From Oscillatoria sp. SIO1A7 (lineage in GTDB: Bacteria > Cyanobacteriota > Cyanobacteriia > Cyanobacteriales > Laspinemataceae): a DNA stretch of 64,000 nt. Where the stretch lies: positions 1,787 to 65,786 of the forward strand of contig JAAHFN010000021.1 of the NCBI GenBank assembly GCA_010672965.1, given 5' to 3'. The notes beneath the pieces were generated by a model. The model saw nothing but the letters and a program-made list of their open reading frames with translations. It was not told the DNA's origin and did no database searches. Position 1 is the first letter of the stretch. Every line of letters starts with the position of its first letter. The position numbers and the translations under genes are program-made. Shown here piece after piece: positions 51,659 to 61,155 of the stretch.

Positions 51659-54600
51659 TTAGCGAACGGGAATTTCAATTGTAAAAGTGGTTTTTCCAGG
51701 TCTCGACTTGCAGAAAAGTTTGCCATTGTGGTTTTCGGTCACGATTTGATGGCTGATGGATAAGCCCAAACCCGTTCCCTTGCCCACGGGTTTGGTGGTA
51801 AAAAAGGGATCGAAAAGTCTAGAAAGCACAGATTTGCTAATGCCCGGACCGTTGTCGCTAATGCCGATCGCAATCCAATTTTCTTTGTTGAGACGAGTGC
51901 CAATGACAATCTCGCTCTTGTTTGCCTTCATTTCTTCTGGGGTTCGCTGGCGATCGCGTTCTTCCAAGGCATCGATGGCATTGGCAATAATATTCATAAA
52001 CACCTGGTTTAGCTGTCCCGCATAGCATCGTACCAGGGGTAATTGGCCGTATTCTTTGCTAACTCGAATCTCCGGACGCCAATCCGTCGCTCGCAAGCGG
52101 GTCTGGAGAATCATCAAAGTGCTGTCGATACCTTCGTGCAAGTTAACTTCTTTTACTTCTGACTCGTCCAGACGAGAAAAAGTACGCAGGGATTTGACTA
52201 TTTCCCGAATCCGTTCGGTGCCGACGCGCATGGAGCCAAAGAGCCTTTCTAGGTCTTCTTTGATAAATTCGATATCTAGGGCTTCGATACTAGCTTCAAT
52301 TTCAGGATGGGGTTCGGGATAGTGGTGCTGGTACAGAGCGAGCAATTCGACTAGCTCCTCCATATACTCATCTGCATGATAGAGATTGCCGTGGATGAAG
52401 CTGACGGGATTGTTAATTTCGTGGGCAAGTCCGGCTACCAGTTGCCCCAAACTCGACATTTTCTCGCTCTGGATTAATTTGGTTTGAGCGCGCTGCAATT
52501 GGTGCAGAGCTTGTTTTAGTTCCTTGGTTTTGGCCTGACTTTGGGCGAGAAGATCCGCTTGGTTGATAGCGATCGCTAGCTGAGCGACTATTGCTTCTAA
52601 AAGTTTGACTTCTTCATCGTTCCAAGGGCGCACGGCGCAAGAATGGATGCAGGCAATAATACCGTAACGTCCCCCTGCATTGTCCCAAACCGGCAACACC
52701 AGTATGGAGCGATTGCCCAAAGCCGAGACAAAATCGCGCACGGCGACATCTTCAAGCTCTGCCACATTATCCAGGCGCACGGTTTTCCTCCCGAGTACAA
52801 GCTCGGACAGAGGGCCAAAAGCACTGACGAGATGTCGTCCGACAAGGACGGGCAGCCCTGGAGAACGCACTTCAGCAACGACATCCCAATAGGCTTCCTC
52901 GGCTTCCTCAAGATACCAAGCGAAGTGGCAGCGATCGATTTGCAGAAAATCTTTAATTGCGCTAACGGTTGTATTCAGAATTAGATCTAGGTCGAGGGAG
53001 TTGCGAATTTCGTTAGTGATTTGGTTGAGGAGTTTTTCCTGTTGGGCTTTGCGATCTATTTGCGCTGCAGATTCGCGCAGGGCGATTTCGGCTGCCTTGG
53101 CTTCGCTATTGTTGAATATAGCTCCCATTAAGCCGATAATTTGCCCCGCGCTATCGCGCCAAATTCCTCCCGTCCCGCGAACCCAGTAAGTTTCGCCATT
53201 GGGGACGATGAGGCGGTGTTCGGTGTAATAATCTTGTTCTGTATCAAACGAGCGAGCGATCGCTTGTAGGGTATTATCTCTATCTTCGGTATGAATAAAT
53301 TGAAAATAGTTTTCAAACGTGCCGCCAAAACTACCAGATTCTAAGCCGAAAATGCGTTCTACTCCATCAGACCAGATGACTTTATTGCTGTTGCGATTCC
53401 AGCTCCAGCAGCCCATTTTTGCTGCTGCAAGGGTCATTTGCAGCAGACTATCCTTGTCCCGCAAGGCTTTTTCCGCCTGTAGTCGTTCTATTTCTGCCCC
53501 AACCCGCGCCGCGAAAATTTCTAACATAGAGGTCTGGAGCTGCAGACTACGTTCCATCGGTTTGTTATCGAAGACCGCTATTAAAGCTATCGAGTTGTCT
53601 CGCCCATCGAGAATGGGAATACCTACATAGCTTTCTACATTCATTTCTATCAAATCAAAGTCTTCAGGAAACAGTTTTTGGCACTTTTCAGGATAGCGAC
53701 AGATAGTCTTTTCCTCTACAAGAGTGGCGCAGGGGGTTCCCGTTATATTGTATTCAAAATTGTCGCCAAAGCTATCTCCCGTCCAGAAGGCGAGAGTTTT
53801 TGCTATTTTTCCTTCCTCGCTATCTTCGATTTCTGCTATAAGAGCGTAACGGCATTTTAGGGCAAGGGCGAGGTGCTGCGCGCAGGCGCGGAAAAAGGCA
53901 ACCCCTGTTTGAAAGGCTGTTCCTTCGGCAATAACGCGCAAGGCTTCTTCTTGATGCTTGCGATCGCTGATATCCCGCATGATGGTGGACAAAAATTCCA
54001 GCTCTCCCCCCTCTGATTTATGGGCAATAATCACTTGGGATACGGGAAATTCTCGCCCGCTCCGACTGCGCAGGATAGTTTCTCCTTGCCACATTCCTTG
54101 TTGAATAGCCGTGGGGACGCCTTCAGTTTCGACTCGCTGCTGAGATGCGGGCTCGGTTAATTCGCCAATGTGAAAGCTATCGGTTTCTTCGGGGGAAATA
54201 CCCAAAAGATTCTGTCCCGCTCGATTGAGGTAGAGATTGTTGCCTCGGGCATCGGCAATGCCGACGATATCGGGGGTGGCTTCGAGAATGGCTAGCAGCC
54301 GCTGCTGTTTTTTTTCAACTCGCTTGCGATCGCTAACATCGATAATCAACCCATCCCAGATAACAGCGCCGCTCTCTTGTCGTTCTGGTCGGGCAATAAC
54401 CCGTACCCATTTTAATCTCCCCGAAGGAGTAACAATTCGATGTTCGCTTTGAAAGCGTCCGAGACTTCGAGCTGATTCGATAATTGTTTCATTTACCTTG
54501 GCAAGGTCGTCCTTATGAACCAGGTCAAAGCATTGAACAAAATTCTCCGGTTCTAGTTCGTATATCTCGCGACAGCCTTCGGAAACATAGGGAAAGCATC

Positions 54601-55585
54601 TCGCTCCATCGGGGTCGAGGCGAAGCTCAAAAATTGTCACGGCGGCAATAGCTGCCAATCTTTGCAAGCGAGCTTCGCTTTGCTCCAGCTCCTCTTTCAG
54701 TTTCCAAAGATCTATTTCTGCTTGCTTGCGATCGCTAACATCCCGACAAATACAAACAAATGCTCCCTCCTTCGTTAGAGTGAAAGAAATTTCTTGCACA
54801 AACCTGCTGCCATCCTTACGTTTGGCTATTATTTCCCCTTGCCAAGAGCCCTGCTGGGTTATAACAGGCATTATTTCCCTCTCGAATAGTTCTATTTTCT
54901 CTGGCCCGTAAAGAATTTGCCAGCTTTTACCCAGCAGCTCTTCGGGAGAATCGTAGCCGAACATTTTGGCGTGAGCTTGATTGAGGTAGATATAACCATC
55001 CTGACTCAAAATACCGATGCCGTCCCTGGCAGAATCCATCGCGATCGCTTGTTCTTTTATTTTTTCTTCTGCCTTCACCCGCTCGGTAATATCGGCAAAA
55101 GTTCCTAAAATACCAATTGCATTTCCTTCCGGATCGCGTAAGGGAATCTTATTGGTTTCCACCCAATGCTGACTGCCATCCGCCTGTTGTTGGGGTTCGA
55201 TAATTCCCAGTTCCGGGGTATTGGAGTCCATCACCCGGCGATCGCATTCCCGAAACCAGTCTGCCTCTTCTCGCTTCCAAGGTAAGTCATAGTCGCTTTT
55301 ACCTTTAATCTTTCCAGTAGAATCCAATCCCGCAAGCTGGGCAAAATTTTGATTGCAACCTAGATAAATAGAATTGAGGTCTTTCCAAAAAACCGCAGCG
55401 GGCATATTGTCGATGGCAAGGCGCAATAACCTTTCTGATTCGTAAGACTCAGAAAGGTTATTCCCTAAAGCCTCCTTGGCGGCAGCACATTCTTTTTGGC
55501 ATTGCTCTAATTGCCTTTGCAAGCGTTTATTGGCAGCCTCTAATTCGGCAATTCTTTCTTTTTGGCTACTGGCTTTTTTGAGCAT
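51659..55585 (-). CDS. multi-PAS/GAF sensor histidine kinase
   Basis: A 1308-aa soluble sensor. An N-terminal coiled coil (SQKERIAELEAANKRLQRQL) is followed by four PAS domains with PAC ends (about 60-170, 175-295, 305-430, 435-560; each ends in a DI(T/S)(E/D)R(K/V) type motif), a GAF domain (about 570-720), a fifth PAS (about 725-855), a second GAF with a phytochrome-like look (about 870-1020, LQIDRCHFAWYLEEAEEAYW) and a histidine kinase (VAGLAHEINNPVSFIHGN; SDNGPGISKS; GKGTGLGLSIS). The second GAF lacks an evident bilin-binding Cys-His pair. No membrane helix is present, so the signal is probably intracellular. No response regulator is adjacent. Confidence 0.93.
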   Translation of the reverse strand: MLKKASSQKERIAELEAANKRLQRQLEQCQKECAAAKEALGNNLSESYESERLLRLAIDNMPAAVFWKDLNSIYLGCNQNFAQLAGLDSTGKIKGKSDYDLPWKREEADWFRECDRRVMDSNTPELGIIEPQQQADGSQHWVETNKIPLRDPEGNAIGILGTFADITERVKAEEKIKEQAIAMDSARDGIGILSQDGYIYLNQAHAKMFGYDSPEELLGKSWQILYGPEKIELFEREIMPVITQQGSWQGEIIAKRKDGSRFVQEISFTLTKEGAFVCICRDVSDRKQAEIDLWKLKEELEQSEARLQRLAAIAAVTIFELRLDPDGARCFPYVSEGCREIYELEPENFVQCFDLVHKDDLAKVNETIIESARSLGRFQSEHRIVTPSGRLKWVRVIARPERQESGAVIWDGLIIDVSDRKRVEKKQQRLLAILEATPDIVGIADARGNNLYLNRAGQNLLGISPEETDSFHIGELTEPASQQRVETEGVPTAIQQGMWQGETILRSRSGREFPVSQVIIAHKSEGGELEFLSTIMRDISDRKHQEEALRVIAEGTAFQTGVAFFRACAQHLALALKCRYALIAEIEDSEEGKIAKTLAFWTGDSFGDNFEYNITGTPCATLVEEKTICRYPEKCQKLFPEDFDLIEMNVESYVGIPILDGRDNSIALIAVFDNKPMERSLQLQTSMLEIFAARVGAEIERLQAEKALRDKDSLLQMTLAAAKMGCWSWNRNSNKVIWSDGVERIFGLESGSFGGTFENYFQFIHTEDRDNTLQAIARSFDTEQDYYTEHRLIVPNGETYWVRGTGGIWRDSAGQIIGLMGAIFNNSEAKAAEIALRESAAQIDRKAQQEKLLNQITNEIRNSLDLDLILNTTVSAIKDFLQIDRCHFAWYLEEAEEAYWDVVAEVRSPGLPVLVGRHLVSAFGPLSELVLGRKTVRLDNVAELEDVAVRDFVSALGNRSILVLPVWDNAGGRYGIIACIHSCAVRPWNDEEVKLLEAIVAQLAIAINQADLLAQSQAKTKELKQALHQLQRAQTKLIQSEKMSSLGQLVAGLAHEINNPVSFIHGNLYHADEYMEELVELLALYQHHYPEPHPEIEASIEALDIEFIKEDLERLFGSMRVGTERIREIVKSLRTFSRLDESEVKEVNLHEGIDSTLMILQTRLRATDWRPEIRVSKEYGQLPLVRCYAGQLNQVFMNIIANAIDALEERDRQRTPEEMKANKSEIVIGTRLNKENWIAIGISDNGPGISKSVLSRLFDPFFTTKPVGKGTGLGLSISHQIVTENHNGKLFCKSRPGKTTFTIEIPVR

Positions 55586-56792
55586 TATATTCTCCCGGAC
55601 TGGCTGGGATTGGCATTGGGATTAGCATTGGGAATTGGGAAGAGCGGAATTGGGTACGGGGCTTTTAAGTTTTATTTAAAGTTTAAGTCTGTTCGCCAAA
55701 AATACTTTGAAATAAATATCTCTCCCTTTTGCTTTAGGGCAAGCAGGATGTCTGGCTCCGGATCTTAATGCTCGGAAGCCTGCCCTACGAATTGGGTAAT
55801 TTATTTCTTGGAGTCCCCTAATTTAAAATATAAAACTAAAAACTAAAAATTTTAACTCGGTCCTCTTGTACCCAATGCTCAATGCCCCCATTCTCGATGC
55901 CCTCATTGTCTATGTCCATCCCAATGCCCTTGGCAAATATATGACTATACCTTTACCTTTGAATAAAATTTTGAGTGAGAGTTTAAAAAGGGCTTCTAAT
56001 AACCAATTATACCAAATGTGATTTGGATTTGATATAAGATATAGCGTTTCTCAAATTGATGTGAGATGCCACCGGCGTTGCATCCCAATACAGAGATTCC
56101 CGTTCGGAGCGCGCGAGATAGTAGCGGGGATGCTGTCGCCCCTACGTTTCTAGGGTCCGATCGTTTATTACACTTATTTGAGAAACGCTATATCCTTTTT
56201 CTGAGATTCTGCCAGTGGCTGCATCGAAAGCCATTTCATCAATGTGGTATCATAGCCCTCACCCCTTGCGCCTGTAGGGTGTAGGGTGTAGGGTTTAGGG
56301 TGTAGGGTTTAGGGTGGTAACTTTGGTAACTTTGGTAACTTTGGTAACTTTGGTAACTTTGGTAACTTGGAAAGTTTGGTAACTTGGAAAGTTTGGTGAG
56401 TTTGGGAACTTTGGAAAGCTTGGTAACTTGGAAAGTTTGGAAAAGTTTGGAAAGTTTGGGAACTTTGGTAACTTTGGAAAGTTTGGGAACTTTGGAAGTT
56501 TGGAAGGTTTGGGAACTTTGGTAACTTTGGAAAGTTTGGGAACTTTGGGAACTTTGGTAACTTTGGAAAGTTTGGGAACTTTGGAAAGTTTGGGAACTTT
56601 GGAAGTTTGGAAGGTTTGGGAAAGTTTGGAAAAGTTTGGAAAGGACTAGAAGCGAAAATTATCCCCCCACAGTCCCCACAGTCCCCACAGTCCCCACAGT
56701 CCCCTACACCCTACACCCTACACCCTACACCCTACACCCTACACCCTACACCCTACACCCTAATTCTTAGCCTAATTCCCAATTCCCAAATA
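55586..56792. repeat. 1.2-kb spacer with nonamer arrays, heptamers and a MITE
   Basis: AGAGCGGAATTGGG repeats (55610-55660), then AT-rich DNA, CCCAATGC-type units (55870-55930), a family-2 element (56040-56192), GTGTAGG heptamers (56275-56315), a long GGTAACTTT/GGAAAGTTT nonamer array (56316-56645), CCCCACAGT octamer/nonamer units and CCCTACA heptamers (56665-56762). No gene is present. Confidence 0.85.
56040..56192. mobile_element. family-2 MITE, 153 bp
   Basis: TATAGCGTTTCTCAAATTGA and TTATTTGAGAAACGCTATA ends. The inner GGGGATGCTGTCGCCCCTAC and GTTTCTAGGGTCCGAT are shared with the copy at 50390. Confidence 0.83.
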
Positions 56793-59700
56793 TTATGATA
56801 AAAACAATTGAGAGCCTTCCTCGCCTTTTCTCACTTCGACTCGGGCTTGGAAGGCTTCTTTGAATTGGGGCATATGGGTGATAATTAGGATAGAGGCAAA
56901 TTCGGGAGCGATCGCATTAATTGCGGCAATCAAACGCTCGCATCCCTCTTGGTCTTGGGTGCCAAACCCCTCATCTACAATTAACATCTGGAGCCGAGTT
57001 CCCTGGCGGGCGCAGAGAAGCTGTGCCAATGCCAGCCGAATAGCAAAGTTAATCCGAAACGCCTCCCCGCCCGAATAAGTTTCATAGGCTCGCGTGCCCG
57101 CCACATCGGCAATAACAATATCTAAAGTATCGATTAATTTGCTATTTTTCTTAGAGCGGCTCTTGCTAGCGCGCTGAGTCACAAACTGGACGTGCAGTTG
57201 ATTCCCGCTCAGCCTCGATAAAATTTGATTGGTTTCGACTTCTAGCTGGGGCAGCACGTTTTCAATCATCAAAGCCTGAATGCCTTTTTTGCCAAAAGCA
57301 GTGGCAAGTTCGTTATAGACTCGATATTGCCGGCGAGCATCTTGCAGTTGCTGGCTTAGAGTTTCGCGCTGTAGCTCTAATGCTTCGAGATGCTGCTGCT
57401 GCTGTTGCAGTCGCCCCAATTTTCCCAACAAGCGATCCAGCTCCGATCGCCGGGAAGCGATTTGTTTTTCTAACAGAGGAATCTGCTTGCTGACATCGGG
57501 AGTTTCCTTAAGTTGCAGATTCAGGCTTTCTATCTGTTCGCCGATCGCATCCCGCTCTTGGCAGCGCCCCCGCAACATGACCTGCATCTCATCGACCCTA
57601 GTGCGGATTTGGGGATATTCCTGCTGGGCAAGACGCAGTTGTTCCGCTCGCGTCAGCCAGACTTGGGCTTTACTGCGAGCCGCTCGAACTGCATTATGCT
57701 CGTCAATATTGTAGCCGAGCTGCGCCAACTCTCGATTTATTTCCTCCAACTGCCGATTCAAGTCGGAATTGCTTTGCTCTTGCTCCAGAGTCTGTCGCAA
57801 AGCCTGCAACTTCGCCTCCAGTTGGGGTCGCCGAGGTGCCAGATTGCTCAGACTGCGCTTGGCATCGTTAATTTGTGCCTGTTTAATTTCCGCCCAACGC
57901 CAGCGATCGGCGTCGCTGCGAGCTAAGGCATGATTTTTTTCGTCATAGTTGAGCCTTTGCAGGGCTTGCTCTATTTGTTGCACTTCTGTAGATAGTTCCC
58001 CGACAAAAGCATTGGTACCGATCGCCAGCTCCAGTTCTTCTTTTTCCCGAGCCATCATCATCAGCCGCTGCCGGTCTGCCTCTGTCATCTCCAGTTGTGC
58101 TTGCAGTCCGCCATATTGCTTTTGCAGACCGTTGGCATCAGCCAGTTCCCGGCTCAACTGGCTGTATTCCTGACGCAGTACCGAAATCTCGCGATCGGAA
58201 ACTGCCAGTTGGTCTCGCACTACCCAGAGATGATGCCTTACTTCCTGGTGTTGCGACTCGTGCTTTTGCATCACCAACTCCCAGTGATGTTCGTCTAGGG
58301 GGCGATCGCACAGGGGACAAGTGGCATTATCCCCGAGCATCCTAATTTTTTGCTCGATTTCTCCGAGCCTCGCCTCGTATTCCCGCTGGCTCGCTTGCAA
58401 CCTTTCCAGAAAGCTGCGACGCTCCAGACCTTTTTCGCGCACCCGCTGCTGGTAAACCCGCTTTTTCTCCAAGTCCTCTATTTTATGGGCTACCTCCATC
58501 ACCGCTTGCTGCACGCGACCTCTTGTCTGTTGCTTTTCTTGCAGGCGGCCGATCTGACCGGCAATTTCTTGAACCCGAGCGCTCAAGTGGGCGCGACGGG
58601 AAACCAACTCCATTTCCAGCTCTTGGCGGCGGCGTACCAAGGGAGCTGCCTCAGCCTGGAGCCTATCGAATACTTTTACTCTCTCCCTTGCCTGCTGGAG
58701 CTGCACCATTGCCTTTTCCACTTCCGGCTCTCGGGAGATAATTTCCTGCAGTTCCTTTTCCTGTTGCTCCAAGGCATCTAGCTTGGCTAGAAGAAGCTGT
58801 AGCTGATTATTTAACTCGCTCGATCGCTCGCGCAGCAACTCTTGGAGTTTCTCTCGGCGCTTCCCTGCATTTTGATAAGCCTGGAACTTGGCGCTAAATT
58901 GTTCTTCTTGGGCTTGCAGTCGCTCGAATTGCGCGTAACCCGCAGCAATCTCCGCTTCCTGTTGCAGCAGCACTTCCAATTCTTGCCGCCGACGTTTAAT
59001 GCTACCCCATTCTTGCTCCAGCCGCTGGCACTGTTTGTCCTGCTGGTTGTAGTTATTCCGCAACCAGGTCAGTTGCTGCTGCAAGGTTTGACGTTGGTTC
59101 TTAGCGGCGATCGCTTCCTGTAATTGTTGCTGCTCCGCTTCAAGAGCGACTCGCAGCCGCTCTATTCTCTCTCCTGCAGAGCTTATTTCTATAGTGAGAG
59201 TTTCCTTTTGTCGGAGCTGCGCTTGCAGAGATTCTAAATTTTGCTCTACGAGTTGGACTTGACCTTTTAATTGGCGGGAGCGGTCTTTGGCCTCTTCTGC
59301 CAACTTATCGTACTGGTCTAGCCCGAGCAAACCCGCTAAGACTTCCTTGCGCTCGCTAGGTCGCTTGAGCATGAACTCATCCGCTCGCCCTTGGCGCAGA
59401 TAGGCAGAGTTTATAAACGTGTCGTAGTCCAGCTTGAGGCTTTCGATTATTTTTTGCTGGGTTGCCCGCAGGGTGCGATCGCCTATAGCTCGAAAACTTT
59501 CTTCGTTTTCTCCCACGGCGATTTGAAACTCCAGAGTGCTGGACTGACCCCGCTGGCGCGAGCGAATCACTCGATAAGTCTGCTGGTTGCTGCGGAATGT
59601 GAAATCCACTCGTACTTCTTTTGCACCCGCGTGGATATTGTCGTCTTCGCTAGCCGCACGGCTATTTCCCCAGATTGACCAGGCGATCGCCTCTAACAAA

Positions 59701-59816
59701 GAAGACTTCCCAGCTCCATTGGGACCGCATATACAAGCCGTATGCAACCCTCGAAAATCTAGGGTTGCTTCGCGATAGCTCAGAAAATTTTTTAGAGTTA
59801 TTTGCAGGGGAATCAT
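56793..59816 (-). CDS. sbcC: SMC-like exonuclease subunit SbcC
   Basis: A 1007-aa ATPase of the SbcCD (Mre11/Rad50) nuclease, which opens hairpins and trims double-strand ends. Walker A is GPNGAGKSSLLEAIAWSIWG near residue 35. Two long coiled coils (about 185-480 and 540-840) flank the zinc-hook CPLC in DNATCPLCDRPLDEHHWELV. The ABC signature is YSGGEAFRINFAIRLALAQL and Walker B is LQMLIVDEGFGTQD. ATG at 59816 begins MIPLQITLKNFLSYREATLD, the usual SbcC start; the frame extends 24 codons further into a CTGTTGGCTGTTGGC repeat. No sbcD gene is next to it. SbcCD cuts long palindromes, which is notable in a genome so rich in inverted repeats. Confidence 0.95.
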   Translation of the reverse strand: MIPLQITLKNFLSYREATLDFRGLHTACICGPNGAGKSSLLEAIAWSIWGNSRAASEDDNIHAGAKEVRVDFTFRSNQQTYRVIRSRQRGQSSTLEFQIAVGENEESFRAIGDRTLRATQQKIIESLKLDYDTFINSAYLRQGRADEFMLKRPSERKEVLAGLLGLDQYDKLAEEAKDRSRQLKGQVQLVEQNLESLQAQLRQKETLTIEISSAGERIERLRVALEAEQQQLQEAIAAKNQRQTLQQQLTWLRNNYNQQDKQCQRLEQEWGSIKRRRQELEVLLQQEAEIAAGYAQFERLQAQEEQFSAKFQAYQNAGKRREKLQELLRERSSELNNQLQLLLAKLDALEQQEKELQEIISREPEVEKAMVQLQQARERVKVFDRLQAEAAPLVRRRQELEMELVSRRAHLSARVQEIAGQIGRLQEKQQTRGRVQQAVMEVAHKIEDLEKKRVYQQRVREKGLERRSFLERLQASQREYEARLGEIEQKIRMLGDNATCPLCDRPLDEHHWELVMQKHESQHQEVRHHLWVVRDQLAVSDREISVLRQEYSQLSRELADANGLQKQYGGLQAQLEMTEADRQRLMMMAREKEELELAIGTNAFVGELSTEVQQIEQALQRLNYDEKNHALARSDADRWRWAEIKQAQINDAKRSLSNLAPRRPQLEAKLQALRQTLEQEQSNSDLNRQLEEINRELAQLGYNIDEHNAVRAARSKAQVWLTRAEQLRLAQQEYPQIRTRVDEMQVMLRGRCQERDAIGEQIESLNLQLKETPDVSKQIPLLEKQIASRRSELDRLLGKLGRLQQQQQHLEALELQRETLSQQLQDARRQYRVYNELATAFGKKGIQALMIENVLPQLEVETNQILSRLSGNQLHVQFVTQRASKSRSKKNSKLIDTLDIVIADVAGTRAYETYSGGEAFRINFAIRLALAQLLCARQGTRLQMLIVDEGFGTQDQEGCERLIAAINAIAPEFASILIITHMPQFKEAFQARVEVRKGEEGSQLFLS

Positions 59817-60301
59817 AATTAGATTGTCTGGCTGTTGGCTGTTGGCTGGGGTGGAAGGCGATCGGGCTTTTTCACTCTCAAAGGCCACAGAAGAGGTTCG
59901 TCACGGTGAAAACTCCGTACAACCCGCTTCAGTCTGGTTTTCATCGACTCAACAAGAAAGTACCAAAAGAGTATGACCTTTCCCTACACCCGACACCCCA
60001 CACCCGCTTGTGTTGGGTCTCCGGTGTACAGCTTAGTAATTGCCTCGGTTTACATCGCTTACCCAAAGAGCTATTGCCACTGAGCTAATAGCAAGCACAA
60101 CTACCAATGGTATAACTATCTCGCATCCTATTTCGACATCATTAGCTCTAAATAACCCGTAATTTTACAATTCTTTACATCTAGTTAGCAGCTAGCAGTC
60201 AGCTCGCAGCTCCCTTGCAAGAGAGCAGTCAGATTCTAGACTCTGGGCAATAACCCGGGCAATATTAACTGGCGATTAACTAGCGATTAACTCGGGCAGC
60301 T

Positions 60302-60485
60302 CTGGGAACTGTGGGAACTGTGGGAACTGTGGGAACTGTGGGAACTGTGGGAACTGTGGGAACTGTGGGAACTGTGGGGACTGTGGGAACTGTGGGAACT
60401 GTGGGGACTGTGGGAACTGTGGGAACTGTGGGAACTGTGGGAACTGTGGGAACTGTGGGAACTGTGGGAACTGTGGGAACTGTGG
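60302..60485. repeat. decamer array GGGAACTGTG, about 18 copies
   Basis: Very regular 10-bp repeats with only two units changed to GGGGACTGTG. The regularity suggests recent expansion. Frames through it on either strand (GTVGTV... or PTVPTV...) are artefacts. Confidence 0.95.
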
Positions 60486-60602
60486 CAGGTGTGCTGAAAG
60501 TTCTCCCCTCTCTCCCCTGTCTCCCCCCTCTCCCCACAGCCTTTTTCAGCAAACCCTATATAAAAGTAACGCTGCCATCACTGGCAGTTATGTCTATATA
60601 TA

Positions 60603-60816
60603 TATAGCACTACGAACCAAAGTTAGGACAGTTAGAAAGCGCCAATAGCCTAAGCTGGCAAGACTTTGACGCTCAAGCTGACCGCTCTCTTGCTGACTGC
60701 TTACTGCATATAGCACTACGAACCAAAGTTAGGACAGTTACAAAGCGCCAATAGCCTTAACTGGCAAGACTTTGACGCTCAAGCTGACCGCTGATAGCTA
60801 ATCGCTTACTGCTATA
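60603..60816. repeat. tandem pair of 106-bp family-8 repeats
   Basis: Each unit runs TAGCACTACGAACCAAAGTT ... GGCAAGACTTTGACGCTCAA ... TTACTGC.TATA; the starts at 60605 and 60711 are 106 bp apart. A partial copy lies at 24399-24452 and related ones at 62918-63026, 13740-13845 and 5374-5626. Confidence 0.85.
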
Positions 60817-60884
60817 AAAGTAACGCCGCCATCACTGGCGATCGTGTAAAGCCGCCAGGGTCGCAGCGAGCGATCGCCAATTAA

Positions 60885-61148
60885 TATCAAATCCGCTTCG
60901 GCTGTTCCATAAATACCGTAGGGGCGGTGCCTCGGGGAGCGCCCCGGGAGCGTCTGAAGCGGCCGGGGCGCTCCCGGGGGCACCGCCCCTACAATGTAAT
61001 ATCATGTCGGTTTGAATGCCCAAAAAAAAAGTCAAGTCCTGCGTAGGACGGGCGTCCCGCCTGTCCGCTTGGGCTCTTTGGGACAGGCGGGACGCCCGTC
61101 CTACGGGAGACTTCAATTTTTTCTGTGGATATTTAACCGGACTTGATA
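60885..61148. mobile_element. compound family-1 MITE, 264 bp, TAA target duplication
   Basis: TATCAAATCCGC on the left and CCGGACTTGATA on the right, flanked by TAA at 60882-60884 and 61149-61151. Inside are two hairpins in tandem: GTAGGGGCGGTGCC.../...GGCACCGCCCCTAC, then GTAGGACGGGCGTCCCGCC and its complement. Confidence 0.8.
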
Positions 61149-61155
61149 TAACTGT

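Larger units (their letters stand above)
59817..61155. repeat. 1.3-kb repeat-filled spacer
   Basis: Holds a decamer GGGAACTGTG array (60302-60485), a family-6 end GCCTTTTTCAGCAAACCCTA (60539-60558), two 106-bp family-8 repeats (60603-60816) and a compound family-1 element (60885-61148). 59890-60240 shows no recognisable gene; short CTAGCAGTCAGCTCGC runs lie at 60184-60210. Confidence 0.8.

Noticed and set aside
56278-56315. Telomere-like TTTAGGG repeats
   Set aside because: Only two TTTAGGG units among GTGTAGGG variants; part of the general heptamer repeats.
56278-56762. Possible CRISPR array
   Set aside because: The units are 7-9 bp and abut each other with no unique spacers; no cas gene is near. 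The same holds for the other arrays.
60001-60110. Possible tRNA-like or gene fragment near CCGGTGTACAGC...
   Set aside because: No cloverleaf with paired acceptor and TPsiC arms could be drawn, and no protein similarity was recognised.
60280-60607. PTV/GTV repeat proteins on both strands
   Set aside because: Translation of the GGGAACTGTG decamer array; no start signal and no non-repeat domain.
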